The notes under the pieces: generated by a model | What the model was told of the DNA's origin: nothing | What the model saw: the letters and a program-made list of their open reading frames with translations, nothing else | Database searches by the model: none | Translations under genes and position numbers: made by a program | Source: Rhizobium sp. R635 | GTDB taxonomy: Bacteria; Pseudomonadota; Alphaproteobacteria; Rhizobiales; Rhizobiaceae | Length of the DNA stretch: 64,000 nt | Assembly (NCBI RefSeq): GCF_002211285.1 | Contig: NZ_LOKX01000001.1 | Location: 310,001 to 374,000, forward strand | Direction of reading: 5' to 3' | Part shown: in pieces, positions 28,841 through 39,100 of the stretch | Numbering within the stretch: position 1 is the first letter of the stretch | Layout: each line of letters opens with the position of its first letter

Positions 28841-29599
28841 TCATGACCAGGCAGCAATGACCTTGTGCTCGATCCGGTAATCCCTGCTTTCCTCGCCGAG
28901 CGGCGCGACCGGCCATGTCCAGGCTGCTTTTGCCGGTGGCGGCGAGACGCCGTGCAGCAGGTCGGCCTCCTCATGCGTTTTGCCGTTGCGGTCGATGACG
29001 GCATAGGAAATATCGGTCACCAGGCAATGGCGGCAGGCAAGCCCCGAGAGCCCGTCAAGATGCGCGCCGATCAGCCTTTCCACGGTATCTTCAGGCATTC
29101 GACCGGCGTCGGCCTCGTGCCGCCGTTTCACGCCGCGGCCGATCTGCGACAGCAGATTGGCGGAAACCACGAAATCGAGATAGGGCACGGAGCGCAGGAA
29201 GCCGAGCGGTTCCGGCTCGCCTCCGGCCGCAAGCTCGTCATAGCCGGAAAGATCGCGCTCGATCAGCCTGATATTGCGATAGCCCTTGACCGCAAGCCAC
29301 AGGCGTACCGAGGCGAGATGAACGAGATCGATGAGGACGACGGTGTCGAAGCTCCTTGCCAGTTCCTCGATCGGCACGTCCCGCAACAGGCCGGAACCGA
29401 GCACGACGGCGGTGCGCTTCTGCCTGAGACCGGCCGCTGCCGCCCGGATCGCATCGCGGCTCATCTCTTCATGCCCAGCCCAATCCTTGGCGCAGCGGCC
29501 GGCGCGGGACCAGAGATTGACGGAATAGCGGATGAACTTTCGGTGCGGCTTGCCGGTAAGCGGCAAGGTCGCGGCATAGAGAAGCGCTTCAGCGATCAT
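28841..29599 (-). CDS. Conserved hypothetical, Rossmann/methyltransferase-like
   Basis: A 252-residue protein. Residues about 60-110 look like the first half of a Rossmann fold (RTAVVLGSGLLRDVP, then DTVVLIDLVHL), similar to a SAM-binding site with a GxGxx loop and an acidic end of beta-2. No target-binding motif is recognisable. It carries paired cysteines (ACRHC, about residue 193). It is divergent from hisS. Function is not assigned. Confidence 0.75.
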   Translation of the reverse strand: MIAEALLYAATLPLTGKPHRKFIRYSVNLWSRAGRCAKDWAGHEEMSRDAIRAAAAGLRQKRTAVVLGSGLLRDVPIEELARSFDTVVLIDLVHLASVRLWLAVKGYRNIRLIERDLSGYDELAAGGEPEPLGFLRSVPYLDFVVSANLLSQIGRGVKRRHEADAGRMPEDTVERLIGAHLDGLSGLACRHCLVTDISYAVIDRNGKTHEEADLLHGVSPPPAKAAWTWPVAPLGEESRDYRIEHKVIAAWS

Positions 29600-29736
29600 G
29601 ATGCATATCCCGCATTCTGATGGATGCCCCTTCGTTCAATCGATTCTGGCAGCCACATCAAGACCCTTCACCCTTGCCGCTCCCCGCCCGATCGGTTAGG
29701 AAACCGCCACTGTCACAGTCAGCGGAACTCCCGGAA

Positions 29737-31260
29737 ATGAACGACAAGCAGAAGAAACCGCAAAAGCTCAAGGCCCGCCTGCCGCGCGGCTTCGTCGACC
29801 GTGCGGCCGACGATATCCGCGCCGTCAACGAGATGACGGCAAAGATCCGGGAAGTCTATGAGCATTATGGTTTCGACCCCGTAGAAACGCCGCTGTTCGA
29901 ATATACCGATGCGCTCGGCAAGTTCCTGCCCGACAGCGACCGGCCGAATGAGGGCGTCTTCTCGCTGCAGGACGACGACGAGCAATGGATGTCGCTGCGT
30001 TACGACCTGACGGCGCCGCTCGCCCGTCATGTCGCGGAAAATTTCAACGAGATCCAGCTTCCCTACCGCACCTATCGCGCCGGTTATGTCTTCCGCAACG
30101 AGAAGCCGGGCCCGGGCCGCTTCCGCCAGTTCATGCAGTTCGACGCCGATACGGTCGGCGCGCCTGGTGTTCAGGCCGATGCCGAAATGTGCATGATGAT
30201 GGCCGATACGCTGGAAGCTCTCGGCATCAAGCGCGGCGACTACGTCATCCGCGTCAACAACCGCAAGGTTCTGGACGGCGTGCTGGAGGCGATCGGTCTC
30301 GGCGGCGACGACAAGGCCGGCCAGCGGCTCAACGTGTTGCGCGCCATCGACAAGCTCGACAAGTTCGGGCCGGAAGGTGTGGCGCTGCTGCTCGGTCCCG
30401 GCCGCAAGGATGAATCCGGCGACTTCACCAAGGGCGCTGGGCTCAACCAGGAACAGATCGACAAGGTGCTGTTCTTCGTCGGCATCAAGGATTATGCCGA
30501 AAGCGCAGCAAGCCTTGCCGAACTCGTCGCCGGAACCTCCAAGGGTGTCGAAGGCGTCGAGGAGCTGAATTTCATCGGCGCGCTCGTCACGAGCGCCGGT
30601 TACGGCTCCGACCGCATCAAGATCGATCCCTCCGTCGTGCGCGGCCTCGAATATTACACCGGCCCGGTCTACGAGGCCGAGCTGACCTTCGACGTCACCA
30701 ACGAGAAGGGCGAGAAGGTCGTCTTCGGCTCGGTCGGTGGCGGTGGCCGTTATGACGGCCTCGTCTCCCGCTTCATGGGCCAGCCGGTTCCGGCGACCGG
30801 CTTTTCGATCGGCGTCTCGCGCCTGATGACGGCGCTGAAGAACCTCGGCAAGCTCGGCGCGAGCGCTGTCATCGAGCCGGTGCTGGTCACCGTCATGGAC
30901 GGCGACGTCGAGGCGATGGGCCGCTACCAGAAGATGACGCAGCAACTGCGCGCCGCCGGCATCCGGGCCGAGATGTTCCAGGGCAACTGGAAGAAATTCG
31001 GCAACCAGCTGAAATATGCCGACCGCCGCGGCTGCCCCGTCGCCATCATCCAGGGCGGCGACGAACGCGCCGAGGGCGTCGTGCAGATCAAGGATCTGAT
31101 CGAGGGCAAGCGGCTCTCCGGCGAGATCGAGGACAATGCCAGCTGGCGCGAAGCCCGCGTGGCCCAGGAGACGGTGCCGGAAGCCGATCTCGTCGCCAAG
31201 GTGAAGGAGATCCTTGCCGCGCAGGCGGAGGATCGGAAGAGGGCGACGAATGCGCAGTAG
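29737..31260 (+). CDS. hisS: Histidyl-tRNA synthetase
   Basis: A 507-residue class II synthetase that charges tRNA-His. Class II motifs are present: motif 2 with [20 protein letters not shown], the histidine-binding [11 protein letters not shown] and motif 3 with [15 protein letters not shown] followed by [11 protein letters not shown]-terminal anticodon-binding domain begins at about 400. It is longer than the E. coli enzyme (424), as is usual for rhizobia. ATG 29737 (MNDKQKKP) is chosen over an upstream start that adds a non-conserved leader. hisZ follows after a fold-back repeat. Confidence 0.96.
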   Translation: MNDKQKKPQKLKARLPRGFVDRAADDIRAVNEMTAKIREVYEHYGFDPVETPLFEYTDALGKFLPDSDRPNEGVFSLQDDDEQWMSLRYDLTAPLARHVAENFNEIQLPYRTYRAGYVFRNEKPGPGRFRQFMQFDADTVGAPGVQADAEMCMMMADTLEALGIKRGDYVIRVNNRKVLDGVLEAIGLGGDDKAGQRLNVLRAIDKLDKFGPEGVALLLGPGRKDESGDFTKGAGLNQEQIDKVLFFVGIKDYAESAASLAELVAGTSKGVEGVEELNFIGALVTSAGYGSDRIKIDPSVVRGLEYYTGPVYEAELTFDVTNEKGEKVVFGSVGGGGRYDGLVSRFMGQPVPATGFSIGVSRLMTALKNLGKLGASAVIEPVLVTVMDGDVEAMGRYQKMTQQLRAAGIRAEMFQGNWKKFGNQLKYADRRGCPVAIIQGGDERAEGVVQIKDLIEGKRLSGEIEDNASWREARVAQETVPEADLVAKVKEILAAQAEDRKRATNAQ

Positions 31261-31416
31261 ACCCCTCCCCAACCCCTCCCCACAAGGGGGAGGGGCTTCA
31301 CGCGGCGCCGTTGTGCCCAACTCGACGTTCGCTTCGCCCACGGCGCTCTCGATTCGTTTCGACGGTCGCCGCGAGTTAGTCCCTCCCCCTTGTGGGGAGG
31401 GGTTGGGGAGGGGTCT
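31259..31416. repeat. Fold-back element between hisS and hisZ
   Basis: Arms 31259-31294 and 31381-31416 are perfect 36-base inverted copies around an 86-base centre. Each arm holds an inner hairpin (CTCCCC-ACAA-GGGGGAG) that is shared with the glcE-glcF element, so the two belong to one family. The left arm overlaps the hisS stop by 2 bases. No gene inside. Confidence 0.85.
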
Positions 31417-31434
31417 TCTCCCGGGAGCGATCCA

Positions 31435-32556
31435 ATGCCCCTGATCAACCTCCCCGAATTCGCCGCCGACCTGCTGGCCGAATTTACCACGCGTAACGCC
31501 GAGCGCATCGACACGCCTGTCATCCAGCCGGCCGAACCCTTCCTCGACATCGCCGGCGAAGACCTTCGCCGCCGCATCTTCATGACCGAGAGCGAAACCG
31601 GCGCCAGCCTCTGCCTGCGGCCCGAATTCACCATTCCCGTCTGTCTGCGCCATATCGAAACCGCGACCGGCACGCCGAAACGTTATGCCTATCTCGGCGA
31701 GGTTTTCCGCCAGCGCCGCGACGGCGCCAACGAATTCTATCAGGCCGGCATCGAGGATCTGGGCGATATCAATCTTGCCAGCGCCGATGCCCGCGCCATC
31801 GGCGACGCCACCGGCATTCTCGCCCGTCTGCTGCCGGGCCGGCGCCTGTCGGTGACACTTGGCGATCAGGCGGTGTTCGAGGCGGTCGTGCAGGCGCTTG
31901 GCCTGCCGCTCGGCTGGCAGAAGCGCCTGATCCATGCCTTCGGCAACATGACGCAGCTGGAGGCGCTGCTCGCCAGCCTCGTCAGCCCGCAATTCGTCAC
32001 CGGACTTGACGACGATATCGCCAGGCTTGTCGCAGCAGGCGACGAACAGGCGCTGATCGCCCATATCGAGCACGAAATGCAGGCGACGGGTTACTCGACC
32101 AATGCCAGCCGCTCGCCGCTGGAAATCGCCCGCAGGCTGAGGGAAAAGTTGATCCTCTCCGAAACACGTCTCGACGACGCGGCCTTCCACGTGCTGGAAG
32201 AATTCCTGTCGCTCGACGTGCCGCTCGTCAACGCGTCCGCGGCCCTTGCCGGTTTCGCCGACGCGGCCGGCCTGAAACTCGGCAACGCGCTCTCCCGTTT
32301 CAACGGACGGGTCGCGGCCCTTGCCAATGCCGGCGTCGATCTCTCCAGTCTTGGCTACCGCGCCGCCTTCGGGCGGCCGCTCGACTATTACACCGGCCTC
32401 GTCTTCGAGGTGAAGGCGGAGGGTTCGGCCGCGGTTCTGGCCGGCGGCGGCCGCTTCGACAAGCTCCTGACGTTCCTCGGTGCGACGGACCGCATTCCGG
32501 CCGTCGGCTTCTCCTTCTGGCTCGACCGCATCGAAACCGAAAGGGCAGCCGCATGA
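31435..32556 (+). CDS. hisZ: ATP phosphoribosyltransferase regulatory subunit
   Basis: A 373-residue HisZ. It is a catalytically inactive class II synthetase paralogue that binds the short form of HisG and makes it active and histidine-sensitive. It shows HisS-like blocks ([39 protein letters not shown]) but no anticodon-binding domain. ATG 31435 follows CGGGAG. Its last 4 bases overlap hisG. Confidence 0.95.
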   Translation: MPLINLPEFAADLLAEFTTRNAERIDTPVIQPAEPFLDIAGEDLRRRIFMTESETGASLCLRPEFTIPVCLRHIETATGTPKRYAYLGEVFRQRRDGANEFYQAGIEDLGDINLASADARAIGDATGILARLLPGRRLSVTLGDQAVFEAVVQALGLPLGWQKRLIHAFGNMTQLEALLASLVSPQFVTGLDDDIARLVAAGDEQALIAHIEHEMQATGYSTNASRSPLEIARRLREKLILSETRLDDAAFHVLEEFLSLDVPLVNASAALAGFADAAGLKLGNALSRFNGRVAALANAGVDLSSLGYRAAFGRPLDYYTGLVFEVKAEGSAAVLAGGGRFDKLLTFLGATDRIPAVGFSFWLDRIETERAAA

Positions 32557-33248
32557 CCATCACCATCGCGCTTCCCTCCAAGGGCCGGATGAAAGACGAC
32601 GCTTCGGCGATCTTCGAACGTGCCGGCTTGCGGATCATGGCCGTCGGCAACGACCGCTCCTATCGCGGCCGCGTCGAAGGCCGGGACGATGTCGAGGTCG
32701 CCTTCCTCTCGGCCTCCGAAATTTCCCGTGAGCTCGGCAACGGCACCGTCGATTTCGGCGTCACCGGTGAGGATCTGATGCGGGAAGGTTTTGCAGAGGT
32801 CGACAAGCGCGTCGAATTCTGCGCCCGCCTTGGCTTCGGCCATGCCGATGTCGTTGTTGCCGTGCCTGAGATCTGGCTTGACGTCGAGACCATGGCCGAT
32901 CTCGGCGATGTTGCTGCCGATTTCCGCGCCCGCCACTCCAGGCGCCTTGCCATCGCCACCAAATACTGGCGGCTGACCCAGCAGTTCTTTTCGAGCCAGC
33001 ACGGCATCCAGCTTTACCGCATCGTCGAAAGCCTCGGCGCGACCGAAGGGGCGCCCGCGTCCGGTTCGGCGGATATCATCGTCGATATCACCTCCACCGG
33101 CTCGACCCTGCGCGCCAACCACCTGAAGGTGCTCCAGGACGGCGTCATCCTGCATTCGCAGGCCTGCCTCGTGCGCGCCCGCCGGGAAAGTCATGCGGAT
33201 GAGCCGGCGGTGCAGGCGATCATCGACGCGGTGCGCGCCGCCCTCTGA
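32553..33248 (+). CDS. hisG: ATP phosphoribosyltransferase, short form
   Basis: A 231-residue short-type HisG that joins ATP and PRPP in the first step of histidine synthesis. Seen are [11 protein letters not shown], the [11 protein letters not shown] region and the PRPP loop [17 protein letters not shown] (about 170-186). It lacks the C-terminal regulatory domain and so depends on HisZ, whose gene overlaps its start by 4 bases. A terminator-like stem follows. Confidence 0.97.
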   Translation: MTITIALPSKGRMKDDASAIFERAGLRIMAVGNDRSYRGRVEGRDDVEVAFLSASEISRELGNGTVDFGVTGEDLMREGFAEVDKRVEFCARLGFGHADVVVAVPEIWLDVETMADLGDVAADFRARHSRRLAIATKYWRLTQQFFSSQHGIQLYRIVESLGATEGAPASGSADIIVDITSTGSTLRANHLKVLQDGVILHSQACLVRARRESHADEPAVQAIIDAVRAAL

Positions 33249-33267
33249 TCTCAATCATCGAGGCATA

Positions 33268-33303
33268 GAAAAACCCGCCGTCGGATGACGGCGGGTTTCG
33301 TAT
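33268..33303. terminator. Terminator-like stem after hisG
   Basis: AAACCCGCCGTC and GACGGCGGGTTT form a perfect 12-bp stem with a 4-base loop (GGAT). T-rich sequence follows on the minus strand and a weaker one on the plus strand, so it may act both ways between hisG and the DoxX gene. Confidence 0.7.
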
Positions 33304-33320
33304 TTGCGGGAGGATGTCTG

Positions 33321-33374
33321 CTAGAGCAATTCCAGCAAAAGTGTGCAGCGGTTTTGCGTTCGGAATTGCTCTAG
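33321..33374. repeat. Palindromic element B
   Basis: Outer arms CTAGAGCAATTCC (33321-33333) and GGAATTGCTCTAG (33362-33374) pair perfectly over 13 bp. The inner 24-base core (33335-33358) is identical to element A at 25684-25707. It lies just past the stop of the DoxX gene. Confidence 0.85.
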
Positions 33375-33376
33375 TA

Positions 33377-33790
33377 TCAGGCTGCTGCGTGGACGCCGCG
33401 GCGTGCGTCGATCGAATAGGCACCGGCGCCGACGGTGGCGAGCAGGATGTACGCGCCGGCCAGCGTGATGTTCTTCATGACCATGATCTGGTTGAGAATG
33501 TTCACGAGTTCCGTGCCATTTGCGTAGGGCAGGTGGAAGGCAAGGCCCGTGAAGACACAGAAGGCGGCGAGCAGCCAGCCGGCAATGCGGACCTGGAAGC
33601 CTGTGAGAACTGCAAGGCCGGCCAGCAGTTCGAAAAGGCCTGCGACGTAGGCCAACAGGGTTGCTGCCGGTAGGCCGGCACCGGCGATCATGCCCGCGGT
33701 ACCGGCAGGATCGGTGAGCTTCATGAAGCCTGAAAGGATGAACATGAAGGAAAGAAGAATGCGGGCAATCAGGATGATGGCGTTCGACAT
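33377..33790 (-). CDS. DoxX family membrane protein
   Basis: A 137-residue DoxX/YphA-type protein with four transmembrane helices (about 5-25, 42-64, 68-85, 104-125). The family pattern LLSFMFILSGFMKLTDP opens the protein, then AYVAGLFELLAGLAVLTG. Related proteins are linked to redox or oxidative-stress membrane systems, but no activity is seen here. ATG 33790 follows GGAGACAAC. It is divergent from a glutathione transferase gene. Confidence 0.88.
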   Translation of the reverse strand: MSNAIILIARILLSFMFILSGFMKLTDPAGTAGMIAGAGLPAATLLAYVAGLFELLAGLAVLTGFQVRIAGWLLAAFCVFTGLAFHLPYANGTELVNILNQIMVMKNITLAGAYILLATVGAGAYSIDARRGVHAAA

Positions 33791-34002
33791 GGATGTTGTC
33801 TCCGTTTGAAGGACTGTGGAGATCTTGGTGCCCCGGCACCGGATGGACCTCGGATACCTCCTATGTCGCCTTTTTTTGCCGTCATGGAAAGATAAACGGG
33901 AGTAGATGCTTCGTTCAATAATATGAAACGATGAGATGGTCGCCGCTGCTTGCGTTTGCCGCGCACGGTCTTTTATGGTCGGCTGATAACATGGAGAATC
34001 CG

Positions 34003-34713
34003 ATGGCAGATCTTTCCGCATTTCCGATCACGACGCGTTGGCCGGCGAAGAATTCCGACATCATCCAGCTCTATTCCCTGCAGACGCCGAACGGGGTCAA
34101 GGTATCCGTTGCCCTCGAAGAGCTCGGGCTCGCCTATGAGCCGCACTATATTTCCTTTGCTGCCAACGAGCAGAAGTCGCCGGAATTCGAATCTCTCAAC
34201 CCGAACGGCCGCATTCCCGCGATCATCGACCCGAATGGGCCGGGCGGCAAGCCGATCGGCCTTTTCGAATCCGGCGCGATCCTGCTTTATCTCGCGGAAA
34301 AGACCGGCAGGCTGATCCCCGAAGATGCCGCCGGCCGCTATGAATGCATCCAGTGGGTGTTCTTCCAGATGGCAGGCATCGGCCCGATGTTCGGACAATT
34401 CGGGCATTTCCACAAATTCGCCGCCGACAAGGTCGCCAACAATTCCTATCCGGTGGAACGCTATCGCGACGAGTCCAAGCGCCTGCTCGGCGTGCTCGAA
34501 GGCCGCTTGAAGGGCCGGCAGTGGATCATGGGCGATCAATACACGATCGCCGACATCACCACCTTCACCTGGGTTCGCGGCGCCGATATCTTCTATGGCG
34601 GCCGCGAGATTCTCGAATATGCGAAATTCCCCGCCGTCTCGGATTGGCTGGAGCGCTGCATCGCCCGTCCGGCCAGCGAAAGGGGTCTTAACATTCCGGT
34701 CAAGCCGGAATAA
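34003..34713 (+). CDS. Glutathione S-transferase, YghU/Ure2p-like
   Basis: A 236-residue glutathione transferase family protein. The thioredoxin-like N-domain is at about 15-100 (LYSLQTPNGVKVSVALEELG, PNGRIPAIIDPN, LFESGAILLYLAEKTG), with an all-helical C-domain (IQWVFFQMAGIGPMFGQFGH, YTIADITTFTWVR). The TPNGVKV block marks the nucleophilic-site group of YghU and YfcG, which have disulfide reductase activity. ATG 34003 follows GGAGAA; ATG 33991 is possible. A terminator follows. Confidence 0.92.
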   Translation: MADLSAFPITTRWPAKNSDIIQLYSLQTPNGVKVSVALEELGLAYEPHYISFAANEQKSPEFESLNPNGRIPAIIDPNGPGGKPIGLFESGAILLYLAEKTGRLIPEDAAGRYECIQWVFFQMAGIGPMFGQFGHFHKFAADKVANNSYPVERYRDESKRLLGVLEGRLKGRQWIMGDQYTIADITTFTWVRGADIFYGGREILEYAKFPAVSDWLERCIARPASERGLNIPVKPE

Positions 34714-34735
34714 CAGGCGGTCAGCCGGAAATACG

Positions 34736-34766
34736 AAAGGCCGCCCTCGCGAGCGGCCTTTTCTTT
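34736..34766 (+). terminator. Terminator after the glutathione transferase gene
   Basis: AAGGCCGC and GCGGCCTT form an 8-bp stem with an 8-base loop, followed by TTCTTTT. The repeat of A residues before it suggests it also ends the opposite, convergent gene. Confidence 0.85.
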
Positions 34767-34778
34767 TCACTGCCGGCT

Positions 34779-35225
34779 TTATCGCCGGCTTGTGATCCGG
34801 TTTGCGCCTTCCAGCTTGAAGCGCGGGAAGACGAAGACACCTGACATGCTGCCGCTGTATTTTTCCTCGAGCCCGTTCGACTCGCCCATGCAGAAAAGCG
34901 GCTGGCGGAAGCCGTTCGGCATGATGATCGTCGTCGAAAAGCAGAAGGAAGAGCAGAGCGTGGCCGCCTGTTCGAACAGTTCCAGCACGTGGCTGCGATC
35001 TCTAGTGTCGTAGCAACGGACCAGGCTCAGCAGCCCGCATTCCGGTGTGGAGAGGCCGTGCAGCATCGCGCTCCAGTCGCCGAGGCGAAGCAGGCCGCTC
35101 GAAAGATCTCCCGTCCACGGCTCGGAAACGGAAAACTGCGCCAGCATGTCCTGATTTCGATTGTTGTCGTTCAGCGAAGCGGGCATCAAAGGCAAGGCGG
35201 CATTGGCTTTGGCGATCTTAAACAA
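34779..35225 (-). CDS. Hypothetical protein with PAS-like fold
   Basis: A 148-residue protein that looks like a single PAS-type domain: ECGLLSLVRCYDTRDR, a helical RVLELFEQAA segment, then beta strands (FCFSTTIIMPNG, QPLFCMGESNG, GVFVFPRFKLE). No output domain is attached. The start is uncertain: TTG 35225 (after GGGGAACGCC), or ATG 35186. It is convergent with the glutathione transferase gene. Ligand and role are unknown; it may sense a small molecule or redox state. Confidence 0.6.
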   Translation of the reverse strand: MFKIAKANAALPLMPASLNDNNRNQDMLAQFSVSEPWTGDLSSGLLRLGDWSAMLHGLSTPECGLLSLVRCYDTRDRSHVLELFEQAATLCSSFCFSTTIIMPNGFRQPLFCMGESNGLEEKYSGSMSGVFVFPRFKLEGANRITSRR

Positions 35226-35743
35226 GGCGTTCCCCAGTTCGGATGCGGCTCCGCCGCACGCTCGGCAAACACAAAGAAACAGGATCATGTAGCCGCGGAC
35301 ATTATGCCCGCGCATCCGGCGATCGTCGCCTCGGCTATCAGGCTTGGGAACCCGATGTCGAAGCCGAATATATACGTATCGCCTTTTCGCACACCGGCTT
35401 TGTCTGAAGGGGTTGTCGCTGGCGTGCGTCAATTGCAGCGCGGATTTATAGGAGCTTTTTGACAAACGGCAACGGCTTTTTGAGGGGCGATTGGGCCTTT
35501 GTCTTCTCTAATGCTCCCACATTCTCCCGGCCGTTTCGTCAGAAAATCAGCAAAAATCACCTCTTTTGGCGGTTTAAAAACGTTTTTAATCCCCGGCATG
35601 CGGCAGATGACGCCATTTGCCGCCCATTTCCTCGGACGGGAAAACAGCGGTGACGCAAGCCTGACGAAAGCTTCGAGACCGGCTGACGCACTGCACGGCA
35701 TAAAATAGTGCGCAACGGATCGAATCGTTTTTGGCCAAAAGAA

Positions 35744-35767
35744 AAGGGCGACCCGAGGGCCGCCCTT
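35744..35767 (-). terminator. Probable groEL transcript terminator
   Basis: AAGGGCG and CGCCCTT form a 7-bp stem around GCCCTCGGGT, followed on the minus strand by TTTTCTTTTGG. It is 145 bases past the groEL stop and is the first strong terminator downstream of it. Confidence 0.75.
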
Positions 35768-35805
35768 CCTATTCCCGCCGGAATGGGTAGTCAGTGAAGG
35801 CTTTC

Positions 35806-35831
35806 GCCTATCACATCATGTCCATACCGCC
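35806..35831. repeat. Duplicated copy of the groEL 3' end
   Basis: These 26 bases are identical to 35907-35932, which code for the last residues (GGMDMM) and stop of groEL. The copies are 101 bases apart. A perfect inverted repeat GTTCAGCGCG/CGCGCTGAAC (35833-35857) sits right beside this copy. Confidence 0.9.
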
Positions 35832-35832
35832 A

Positions 35833-35857
35833 GTTCAGCGCGCTTGACGCGCTGAAC
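35833..35857. repeat. Perfect 10-bp palindrome beside the groEL-tail copy
   Basis: GTTCAGCGCG, a CTTGA loop and CGCGCTGAAC. It has no T-run, so it is not a classical terminator; it may stabilise the 3' end of the groEL mRNA or mark an insertion point. Confidence 0.75.
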
Positions 35858-35911
35858 CATCTTGGATGATGGGCGGTTTCATGGACGATGCTGTGAGAGG
35901 CCGTTGGCCTA

Positions 35912-37594
<1,683 letters not shown>

Positions 37595-37620
37595 TCATTT
37601 CGGGAAAGCGGATCGGCCGA

Positions 37621-37917
37621 TCAGCCGATGATGCCCATGATGTCGGCTTCCTTCATGATCAGAAGGTCTTCGCCGTTGATCTTGACTTCGGTGCCGGACC
37701 ACTTGCCGAACAGGACGCGGTCGCCAGCCTTGACGTCGAGAGCGACGACCTTGCCGGACTCGTCACGAGCGCCGGAACCGACGGCGACGATTTCGCCTTC
37801 CTGCGGCTTTTCCTTGGCGGTATCGGGAATGATGATGCCGCCTTTGGTCTTCTCTTCGGACTCGACGCGACGAACGACGACGCGGTCGTGAAGCGGACGG
37901 AAATTGGTGCTTGCCAT
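37621..37917 (-). CDS. groES: Co-chaperonin GroES (10 kDa)
   Basis: A 98-residue GroES that caps the GroEL ring. It shows the N-terminal [12 protein letters not shown], the mobile loop ([19 protein letters not shown], about 18-36) and the roof segment. Length is normal. GAGGGA precedes ATG 37917. First gene of the operon, just below a promoter and a CIRCE operator. Confidence 0.98.
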   Translation of the reverse strand: MASTNFRPLHDRVVVRRVESEEKTKGGIIIPDTAKEKPQEGEIVAVGSGARDESGKVVALDVKAGDRVLFGKWSGTEVKINGEDLLIMKEADIMGIIG

Positions 37918-37975
37918 TGTCTAATCCCTCGATCGAATGACATTCGCGAGCCGGAGCGGCCCACATGGATAAATG

Positions 37976-38002
37976 TTAGCACTCCTCTGTGATGAGTGCT
38001 AG
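37976..38002 (-). promoter_or_regulatory. CIRCE operator (HrcA site) for groESL
   Basis: TTAGCACTC (37976-37984), nine bases, GAGTGCTAG (37994-38002): eight of the nine bases of each arm match the CIRCE consensus (TTAGCACTC-N9-GAGTGCTAA). It lies 59 bases upstream of groES and overlaps the predicted transcription start. HrcA would repress here until heat or misfolded protein titrates it. Confidence 0.95.
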
Positions 38003-38009
38003 CGCCGAG

Positions 38010-38038
38010 CATTTAGGGATGGCTCCGAAAGGAGTCAA
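38010..38038 (-). promoter_or_regulatory. Sigma-70-type promoter of groESL
   Basis: On the minus strand, TTGACT (38038-38033), 17 bases, then TAAATG (38015-38010). The start would be at about 38003, immediately before or in the CIRCE element, which fits repression by HrcA. Confidence 0.75.
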
Positions 38039-38237
38039 TGAGAGCAATCACGAATTTTTGTGCCGGAATTGTGAAGAGGCCGGAGAATTGTCGGAGATTC
38101 CAGCCGAAACCTTCATGAGGTCGACCCTCGCCGCGGCCGTTCGCCATCCGTGATTGCCTGCGGCGAAGAAAATGCCTTGCCATCCCCCTGCGCCTTTGCA
38201 ATGTCACCGGGGACTGAAAGCAAATCGGGAATTGGGA

Positions 38238-39086
38238 ATGGCCAGGCGGATAGAAAACTTCTCTGAGATCGCCGATCACTATGATGTGGTGCTCTGCGAT
38301 GTCTGGGGCGTCGTGCATAACGGCGTCGATCCGTTCCCGAAGGCCGCCGCGGCCCTTGAAGCCGCCCGCAAAAGCGGTCTTGCCGTCGTGCTCATCACCA
38401 ATTCGCCGCGCCTTTCCTGGCAGGTGGTCGAACAGCTGCGCCATATCGGCGTTCCCGACAGCGCCTATGACAGGATCGTCACCTCGGGCGACGTCACGCG
38501 CAAATTGATCGCCGAAGGGCCGAAGACCGCCTTTCTGCTCGGTCCCGAGCGCGACAAGGCGCTTCTCGAAGGCATCGGCGTCGAGCGTCGACCGGCGGGC
38601 GAAGCGCAATCGCTGGTCTGCACCGGCTTCTTCGACGACGAGACCGAGAAGCCGGAAGATTACACCGACATGCTGCTGGATTTCCAGGCGCGCGACGTGC
38701 CGATGATCTGCGCCAATCCCGACCTCGTCGTCGAGCGCGGCCATCGCATCATCCCCTGCGCCGGCGCCATGGCGGCCTATTACGAGCAGCTCGGCGGCAA
38801 GACCCGCATCGCCGGCAAGCCGCACCGGCCGATCTATGAGGCGACGCTTTCGGCCGCCCGCGAGCTTCGCGGCGATTTCCCCGTCGACCGCGTGCTGGCG
38901 ATCGGCGACGGCATGCCGACCGATGTGCGCGGCGCCTTGAATTACGGGCTCGACCTCCTCTACATCAGCGGCGGCATCCACGCCAAGGAATACACCCTCA
39001 ACGGCGAGACCGACGAGGCGATCCTCAACGCCTATCTCGAACGGGAAAAGGCGGCGCCGAAGTGGTGGATGCCGCGCCTTGCATGA
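38238..39086 (+). CDS. HAD-IIA (NagD-like) phosphatase
   Basis: A 282-residue HAD-superfamily class IIA hydrolase of the alphaproteobacterial TIGR01459 type. Motif I is CDVWGVVHNG (Asp21 nucleophile), motif II is the LITNSPR Ser/Asn site, the cap lies between about 80 and 190, and motif IV is IGDGMPTDVRGA. Substrate unknown. ATG 38238 (MARRIENF) follows GGGAATTGGGA. It nearly abuts ribF. Confidence 0.9.
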   Translation: MARRIENFSEIADHYDVVLCDVWGVVHNGVDPFPKAAAALEAARKSGLAVVLITNSPRLSWQVVEQLRHIGVPDSAYDRIVTSGDVTRKLIAEGPKTAFLLGPERDKALLEGIGVERRPAGEAQSLVCTGFFDDETEKPEDYTDMLLDFQARDVPMICANPDLVVERGHRIIPCAGAMAAYYEQLGGKTRIAGKPHRPIYEATLSAARELRGDFPVDRVLAIGDGMPTDVRGALNYGLDLLYISGGIHAKEYTLNGETDEAILNAYLEREKAAPKWWMPRLA

Positions 39087-39100
39087 AGAGAAGCCAGCCG

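Larger units (their letters stand above)
35226..35911. other. Gene-free stretch between the PAS-like gene and groEL
   Basis: 686 bases without a convincing gene. It contains the groEL terminator, a duplicated copy of the groEL tail, a 25-base palindrome and an AT-rich block (35480-35600) that may hold the promoter of the PAS-like gene. Short frames here have no family signature. Confidence 0.5.

Noticed and set aside
29719..32190. 823-codon open frame opposite hisS and hisZ
   Set aside because: It spans two well-defined genes and the fold-back repeat, so it is a by-product of composition.
35459..35708. Two short overlapping frames upstream of the PAS-like gene
   Set aside because: No ribosome site and no family signature; overlapping frames in AT-rich intergenic DNA.
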